Of a stretch of DNA of 64,000 nt, positions 59,501 to 64,000 are shown piece by piece (position 1 is the stretch's first letter; every line of letters begins with the position of its first letter). The notes beneath the pieces were generated by a model. That model ran no database searches. It saw only the letters and a program-made list of their open reading frames with translations, and had not been told where the DNA came from. A program made the position numbers and the translations under genes. The stretch comes from Dinghuibacter sp964544695 (lineage in GTDB: Bacteria; Bacteroidota; Bacteroidia; Chitinophagales; Chitinophagaceae), in assembly GCA_964544695.1 (NCBI GenBank), contig CAZJDB010000187.1:1-64000 (forward strand). The letters run 5' to 3'.

Positions 59501-60700
59501 ATGACCTCCGTAGCTGTGGTTTTACGCCAGGATAAGCGTAAAGCCGATGGAACCGCCCCTATTTATTTCCGAATGATAAAGGATCGCAAGCCGGTCTATA
59601 TCTCATCGAGCAAGTATATACCCATTAAAGATTGGGATGATGCCCGTAAAAGGGTTAGGCCGTCATTTCCCAATAGTACAAGGCTGAATAACCTAATTTC
59701 CAACAAGTTGGCGGAACTTCAAGGAGAGGTTGCAGCAATTGAAACGAACGCAAAATCCATGACCTCTAGGGGGCTCAAAGAGAAAATTTATGGAAAGGCC
59801 CCAACTGATTTCTTTTCATTTGCCGATGAGGTCACGGAAAGCTACAAAACAGGGCCAATTGGAACCTATGATAAAAACCGCTCTATAATACAGAAATTTA
59901 GGGAATACAACAACGGGACAGCTATAACCTTTGAAGAAATTACTTACCCATTCATTCTAAAGTATGAGAAGTACTTAAGGCAGACCTGTGGGAACGGAAC
60001 CAATACGGTTACAAGGGATTTGAAATACATAAAGAAGATTTTTAACGACGCCTACAAGTTAGGCGTTGTCGATCCCAGTATTAACCCGTTCATTCAGTAT
60101 GAATTCAAACTCGAAAAAACCTCAAAAGCAATACTAACTGAAGCGCAGGTTAAAGCAATTGAGACTGTGTACTTTGAACCGGATTCCTATAATGATCTAC
60201 ACCGGGATATGTTTGTATTTGGCTGCTATGTGGGTTTAAGGGTTTCTGACATTTTACTTTTGCGGTGGCCCGATTTTGACGGGACAAACATTAATACAAC
60301 CATCAAAAAAACTAAGGAGCAAATTTCAATCTTAGTCCCTAATAAGGGGTTGGAGATATTACGGAAGTACAGCGCTATACGGGAGCCTGTTAATTTTATC
60401 TTTCCAATGCTTCCTGACGACCTTGACCTGGATAATCCCAAAGAAGTTGACCTAGCCATATCTCGGGCAAATGCTTATATCAATAAGAATTTAAAGGTTA
60501 TCAGTAACGAAGCAGGGGTGCGGGAAAAAATAAGTTTCCACGTAAGCCGTCATACCTTTGCTACCCTTGCCCTCCGTTATGGAATTCCCATAGAAGTTGT
60601 ACAGAAGCTAATGGGTCATGCTAACATTAGGGAAACGATGATTTACGCCAAAATCGTAAACAATGAAGCACAAGAAGCCATGAAAAAATTTAACAGATAA
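59501..60700 (+). CDS. Tyrosine recombinase (integrase)
   Basis: A 399-residue phage-type integrase of the Bacteroidetes kind. The N-terminal arm-binding domain (1-90) begins MTSVAVVLRQDKRKADGTAPIYFRMIKDRKPVYIS. The SAM-like core-binding domain is about 105-210. The catalytic domain has Arg in GCYVGLRVSDILLLRW, Lys in IKKTKEQISI, HxxR in SFHVSRHTFATLALRYG, His in KLMGHANIRETMIYAKI and the nucleophile Tyr in the last motif. It is the first gene of the second element and very likely drives its integration. It could also act in trans on the integrase-less island at 25.9 kb, but the att sites look different. Confidence 0.93.
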   Translation: MTSVAVVLRQDKRKADGTAPIYFRMIKDRKPVYISSSKYIPIKDWDDARKRVRPSFPNSTRLNNLISNKLAELQGEVAAIETNAKSMTSRGLKEKIYGKAPTDFFSFADEVTESYKTGPIGTYDKNRSIIQKFREYNNGTAITFEEITYPFILKYEKYLRQTCGNGTNTVTRDLKYIKKIFNDAYKLGVVDPSINPFIQYEFKLEKTSKAILTEAQVKAIETVYFEPDSYNDLHRDMFVFGCYVGLRVSDILLLRWPDFDGTNINTTIKKTKEQISILVPNKGLEILRKYSAIREPVNFIFPMLPDDLDLDNPKEVDLAISRANAYINKNLKVISNEAGVREKISFHVSRHTFATLALRYGIPIEVVQKLMGHANIRETMIYAKIVNNEAQEAMKKFNR

Positions 60701-60709
60701 AGGAAAGTT

Positions 60710-61666
60710 ATGGACGTCTTTGCAAGATTCTATGACCTGGACTACGCTTCAAGAGACTTTTGGGCCTTCCGTGCCTTTTATTTTAGCTTTCAAGTACCAT
60801 ATCTGCACTTCTATACGCCGGATATAACAGAGCGTATTATGCGCGTAGACAAAAACATTAATCTTTTAGTGGCAAACCCCGATACCGGGGATGTAAATGC
60901 CGAGTATTTCAACATTAGATTACGGTTATTTGAAGAAGTAGGGGCTAGGTTTGAAGAATTGGAAAGGGATATACAAAATAGACAAGCTACCTGTGGACAA
61001 GATATTCCCAATAGCGATTTTCCTATAGGCAAAAGGGGGGAATTTGAGGCCACCTACTACGACGATTTAGACCAATGCCTCCCTGGGGTTACCTTTACAA
61101 AGGAGGCTGTGCAGCAGCTAACGGAACGTATTAAGAAGCGCTTTCCTGGGCCTTTCTTTAGGTATCAACAAGCCCTGGAAGGTATTGTAAGGCGACCAAT
61201 GGAGCCGACAGATAGACCTGCGGTCCCAACCGTTAGGCGGATTGCAAATGTACCTGCTCCTGTTAGGGTAATGGAAAGGGGAGAGGCCTTTATCATATTG
61301 AAACACATGCCAGAAAAGACGATCTCGACCCTTTACAATAGCTTGCTTGCCAATGGCATGATTTGTGAATGTGGTATTGACATTTTCCGGGCTGCCTTTA
61401 CAGGGAGCCAAATTTCTAATAAAATCAATTGGCGGTTTAATCAAAATCAACTTCGATACCTGATTACTGCCTTAGTGAATGCCGGGTATATTAGTGAAGA
61501 AAACCGACACAGGGCTACAGTATTCAATTTCACAATAAAAGATGAAGAATTAGACGGCGATTACTTTCGGGGTAATGAGGGCATTGCTAAAAAAGGAAGG
61601 GACCCCATAAATAAGGTATTGAATAATTGTGCGGTACCCATCCCCCCTTCCCCACCCTTACGATAG
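60710..61666 (+). CDS. Unknown mobile-element protein
   Basis: A 318-residue protein I do not recognise. It starts 9 bases after the integrase stop, so they form one unit. The N-terminal half is rich in charged helices (ITERIMRVDKNINLLVANPD, FEEVGARFEELERDIQNRQ). The C-terminal half has the stretch IFRAAFTGSQISNKINWRFNQNQLRYLITALVNAGYISE, which resembles in layout the end of Bacteroidetes mobile-element proteins of the RteC-like type. No catalytic motif is visible. RteC-like regulation of excision is only a guess. Confidence 0.55.
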   Translation: MDVFARFYDLDYASRDFWAFRAFYFSFQVPYLHFYTPDITERIMRVDKNINLLVANPDTGDVNAEYFNIRLRLFEEVGARFEELERDIQNRQATCGQDIPNSDFPIGKRGEFEATYYDDLDQCLPGVTFTKEAVQQLTERIKKRFPGPFFRYQQALEGIVRRPMEPTDRPAVPTVRRIANVPAPVRVMERGEAFIILKHMPEKTISTLYNSLLANGMICECGIDIFRAAFTGSQISNKINWRFNQNQLRYLITALVNAGYISEENRHRATVFNFTIKDEELDGDYFRGNEGIAKKGRDPINKVLNNCAVPIPPSPPLR

Positions 61667-61677
61667 TCTCAATTTTT

Positions 61678-61781
61678 GCACTACGATACACTACTGATGT
61701 AATAAAAACTTCACTACAGGGCTATAATACCCGCTTACATCATACGCACTACACACCAGATTTAGCACTACTATGCACTAC
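61678..61781 (+). repeat. Six CACTAC direct repeats with a central inverted repeat
   Basis: CACTAC occurs at 61679, 61689, 61712, 61747, 61766 and 61776, all on the plus strand. The outer pairs are spaced 10 bases (GCACTACGATACACTAC and GCACTACTATGCACTAC). TGATGTAA (61695-61702) and TTACATCA (61735-61742) form an 8-bp inverted repeat in the middle. By chance 0.03 copies of a hexamer are expected in 104 bases. It sits directly before the promoter of the HTH gene. Confidence 0.75.
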
Positions 61782-61787
61782 ATTCGC

Positions 61788-61818
61788 TTGATAATCAAGT
61801 CGTATGAGTATAATTTTG
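61788..61818 (+). promoter_or_regulatory. Promoter of the HTH-helicase operon
   Basis: TTG at 61788-61790 and TAATTTTG at 61811-61818, spacer 20. The last CACTAC ends 6 bases upstream of the TTG, so a protein bound there could control this promoter. Confidence 0.65.
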
Positions 61819-61840
61819 TATTATAAAATAATATGAAATT

Positions 61841-62131
61841 ATGGTACACGTAGTTACTGCTGACGAGTTTCAGCAATTGGACAGGAAAATGGACAGGTTA
61901 TTAGAATGGCTTGCTGAACTGCGCCCCTATAGGGAGGAATCTAGGGTCTATGATAACAAGGGCCTATGTGAGAAGCTAAACATTTCTTCAAAGACCCTAC
62001 AAAAATATAGGGATGAAGGCCTCATTGAATTTAGTCAGGTACGCCGAAAAATTACCTATACAGAACAAGCAGTAAATAAATTCATAAACCAGCATAGTAT
62101 AAAAGCCTATGCGCTTAAAAATAAAAATTAA
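61841..62131 (+). CDS. Helix-turn-helix mobile-element protein
   Basis: A 96-residue protein. An N-terminal helix (DEFQQLDRKMDRLLEWLAEL, coiled-coil-like) precedes an HTH_17 domain: YDNKGLCEKLNISSKTLQKYRDEGLIEFSQVRRKITYTEQAVNKFI. Such proteins are common just upstream of replication or excision genes in Bacteroidetes elements and act as excisionase or regulator. It is followed by the helicase gene with a 3-base gap and preceded by the CACTAC array, which may be its binding site. Confidence 0.8.
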   Translation: MVHVVTADEFQQLDRKMDRLLEWLAELRPYREESRVYDNKGLCEKLNISSKTLQKYRDEGLIEFSQVRRKITYTEQAVNKFINQHSIKAYALKNKN

Positions 62132-62134
62132 AAA

Positions 62135-63640
62135 ATGAAATTGGAAGAAGCTCCTGCTCCCGGATTTGGGGAGCAAGCAAAATTGGCCTATACAGAAGTG
62201 ATAAATATGAATGTTAGGCATGTACTAAACGGATTATTAAAGGAAATTGAACCCATCGACTTCCGTGAACATCTCGACGCGGATCAAAAGCTCCAACAGA
62301 AGCATTTCCTTGTATCAACAGTTGATAACCTCCTAGGTTTGGCAAAAAGTAGAGGTTGGGGACTAGCCCGCCACTATGACTTTATCTATATCTATAATGG
62401 CCAATATTGGATTAGAGTGGATAAGGACACATTCATGAGTTTTTTAGGGGAGGCAGCTCATAAAATGGGAGTTTCCTATATGGATTCAAAGTTTTACACA
62501 TTTCGCGAGAACCTCTTAAAGCAGTTTTATGTCAGCGCCCATCTTGAGGAGCCCGTTGTTGAAAAAGACAGAGTTTTAATAAATTTAAAAAACGGGACTT
62601 TTGAATTCTCAAAAACCTTTTGTGGCCTACGGGAATTCAGAATGGAAGATTTCCTTAAGTACCAATTACCCTTTGAATTCAAGGAGGATGCGGAAGCTCC
62701 CAAATTTCAGAAGTATTTAAATGAGGTTCTTCCCGCGGAAGAATTGCAGAACATTCTGGCTGAGTTTATGGGTTATGTGTTTATAAGGGATTTGAAATTG
62801 GAAAAGTGCTTGCTTTTGCAAGGTACAGGAGCCAACGGTAAATCTGTGTTTTTCGAGATTATGAATGCCTTATTAGGCAGGGATAATGTTGCCAATTACA
62901 GCCTTGCTAATCTTGCAGAGGAACACAATCGGGCGCAAATTGCGGACAAACTCCTTAACTATGGAAGTGAAATAAGTTCCAAAATGAGCCCGGATATGTT
63001 TAAGCAGATTGTTTCAAACGAACCAATACAATGTAGGCTAAAATATGGGCAGTCTTTTATAATGGAGAATTACGCGAAGTTATGCTTTAATTGTAATGAA
63101 TTGCCCCGTGAAGTCGAGATCAACGAAGCCTATTTTAGGCGTTTCTTGATTGTTCCATTTAGGGTAACAATTCCTGAAGGACAAAGGGACCCAAACCTAG
63201 CTAAGTCTATTATTGCTGACGAATTGCCGGGAGTATTTAATTGGGTATTGGGAGGACTCTCTAGGCTTATGGCAAATAAGGGATTTTCACCTAGTCCGAT
63301 CGTGGATGAGGCCTTGGACGCCTTTAAACTGGAAACGGACAGCGTTTATACCTTTATCAATGAAGGACGGATAAAGAATAATGGTCAATTTTATTATTTA
63401 AGGGCCATTTATGCATCCTACAGGCACCATACCCAGGAAAGTGGTGGAATGCCAGTAAAGAATGTGCAGTTTTCCAAAAGGCTTAGAAAATATGGGTTTA
63501 AGGATGAAAGGAAAAATGCCGGCATGGGTTTTTACATGGAATTTGGGGAGCCACGCTTAGACCCTAACGCAGCAGTATTCAGGGAACCCATATTGGAGGT
63601 AGTACATGAACAAAAGGATAGTTTAGAGCTTCCTTTTTAA
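62135..63640 (+). CDS. D5/P4-type phage-plasmid helicase (primase-like C-terminal part)
   Basis: A 501-residue superfamily 3 helicase. The Walker A loop is LLLQGTGANGKSVFFEIMNALL at about residue 228, the Walker B/C region is LLNYGSEISSKMSPDMFKQIVSNEPIQCRLKYGQ, then LCFNCNELPREVEINEAYFRRFLIVPF, the typical C motif and sensor. The protein lacks the zinc and TOPRIM primase domains usually found in front of this region in P4-type primases; its first 140 residues are poorly recognisable. It unwinds the element's DNA at its origin. It is coupled to the HTH gene (3-base gap). The symmetric repeat array just after its stop is a candidate origin. Confidence 0.88.
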   Translation: MKLEEAPAPGFGEQAKLAYTEVINMNVRHVLNGLLKEIEPIDFREHLDADQKLQQKHFLVSTVDNLLGLAKSRGWGLARHYDFIYIYNGQYWIRVDKDTFMSFLGEAAHKMGVSYMDSKFYTFRENLLKQFYVSAHLEEPVVEKDRVLINLKNGTFEFSKTFCGLREFRMEDFLKYQLPFEFKEDAEAPKFQKYLNEVLPAEELQNILAEFMGYVFIRDLKLEKCLLLQGTGANGKSVFFEIMNALLGRDNVANYSLANLAEEHNRAQIADKLLNYGSEISSKMSPDMFKQIVSNEPIQCRLKYGQSFIMENYAKLCFNCNELPREVEINEAYFRRFLIVPFRVTIPEGQRDPNLAKSIIADELPGVFNWVLGGLSRLMANKGFSPSPIVDEALDAFKLETDSVYTFINEGRIKNNGQFYYLRAIYASYRHHTQESGGMPVKNVQFSKRLRKYGFKDERKNAGMGFYMEFGEPRLDPNAAVFREPILEVVHEQKDSLELPF

Positions 63641-63656
63641 AATGTTTGTTTTCATC

Positions 63657-63713
63657 TTCACGTTATTCACTTCCTTCACTTATTGCCAGGGTGAAGGTTG
63701 TGAATGTTGTGAA
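63657..63713. repeat. Symmetric array: three TTCAC facing three GTGAA at 9-bp period
   Basis: TTCAC at 63657, 63666 and 63675; GTGAA at 63691, 63700 and 63709. Each half has exact 9-base spacing and the halves are mirror images around an 11-base centre. Arms of 24 bases match at 19 positions. No T tract follows, so it is not a simple terminator. Confidence 0.75.
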
Positions 63714-63734
63714 GCTGTTAAGAAGGAAATAATG

Positions 63735-64000
63735 TTAGTATAAATGAAGCTGCTTAAGAACATTATATATTTTATATTGTTTATCCGTATGCAAATCAAA
63801 TATTACTGTATTTGTATTGGGATATGGTACAAGGGTAAGATGCCTTAAGGTATCTAGTGAATCCCCGTTATCTCCATTATATGCTAACCTAAAATAGGCA
63901 TAGTAAGTCCCAGAGGCCCACTCAATATTGGGGTCTTTAGTATTTACATTTAAATAGTAGGTGTAAGTGCCCCCCTTGGGTATTATAAGGTCTGAAATTT
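63735..64000 (-). CDS. Partial gene of unknown function running off the right edge
   Basis: On the minus strand an open frame enters from 64000 and ends at TAA 63735-63737, giving 87 residues of the C-terminus: PKGGTYTYYLNVNT, ASGTYYAYFRLAYNGDNGD, FDLHTDKQYKIYNVLKQLHLY. The pattern is beta-rich. The start lies outside the window. It converges on the helicase gene and may be element cargo. No family is recognised. Confidence 0.5.
   Translation of the reverse strand, partial: ISDLIIPKGGTYTYYLNVNTKDPNIEWASGTYYAYFRLAYNGDNGDSLDTLRHLTLVPYPNTNTVIFDLHTDKQYKIYNVLKQLHLY

Larger units (their letters stand above)
59235..64000. mobile_element. Second integrative element, left end in window
   Basis: Tyrosine recombinase, unknown protein, HTH protein and D5/P4-like helicase in one direction, AT-rich composition, and two repeat arrays. 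The left end is near 59235; the right end lies outside the window. No conjugation or capsid genes are seen, so it resembles a satellite or small integrative element. Confidence 0.7.

Overview
The window looks like a Bacteroidetes chromosome, most likely from the Chitinophagaceae or a close relative. The signs are TAnnTTTG-type promoters with a TTG about 19-21 bases upstream, a type IX secretion C-terminal signal, Bacteroidetes families such as DUF4834, DUF6252-like and DUF6922, paired M16 peptidases, FtsX/MacB-type permeases without an adjacent ATPase, and sigma-54 and IF-2 of Bacteroidetes style. No rRNA, CRISPR array or insertion sequence was seen. One tRNA gene is present. Family names come from reading motifs and overall architecture, not from database searches.

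Layout. 0-25.9 kb is mostly chromosomal core: L,D-transpeptidase, PAP2-like membrane protein, rpoN, a PLP aminotransferase, a glycosidase-like lipoprotein-type enzyme, DinB and radical SAM proteins, a marR-acyl-CoA dehydrogenase operon, the complete oxidative pentose phosphate operon gnd-zwf-pgl, an orphan korB, a JmjC-like cupin, a Sua5/YrdC protein, and an M16 peptidase pair flanked by two TonB-C-like paralogues. This stretch is interrupted at 21.5-23.6 kb by an AT-rich patch with five whole or broken copies of a DUF6922 putative antitoxin gene ending in an AbiEii-type toxin gene.

25.95-31.66 kb is a genomic island bounded by a perfect 42-bp direct repeat that is the 3' part of a tRNA(CAU) gene. 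It has no integrase. It carries a toxin/immunity-like gene pair, an excisionase-like protein, a T9SS-exported alpha/beta-hydrolase and a small lipoprotein.

31.7-58 kb is core again: HAD phosphatase, the rimP-nusA-infB operon with a terminator-like hairpin in its leader, a SurA-like PPIase, SMP-30, GNAT, the conserved ATP-grasp/alpha-E/transglutaminase trio with an M1 peptidase, an M28 peptidase, two FtsX-type permeases, YHS, an FAD monooxygenase, Gfo/Idh, a GH28 polygalacturonase and a DHFR-like reductase.

58.0-59.0 kb is a small graveyard of toxin-antitoxin modules: a truncated nucleotidyltransferase, and a broken PIN-like DUF5615 toxin beside an intact DUF433 antitoxin. From about 59.2 kb to the right edge lies a second mobile element: tyrosine recombinase, an unrecognised protein, an HTH protein and a P4/D5-type helicase. 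It also has two striking repeat arrays (six CACTAC direct repeats, and three TTCAC facing three GTGAA at 9-bp period) that are candidate replication or control sites. The element continues past the window.
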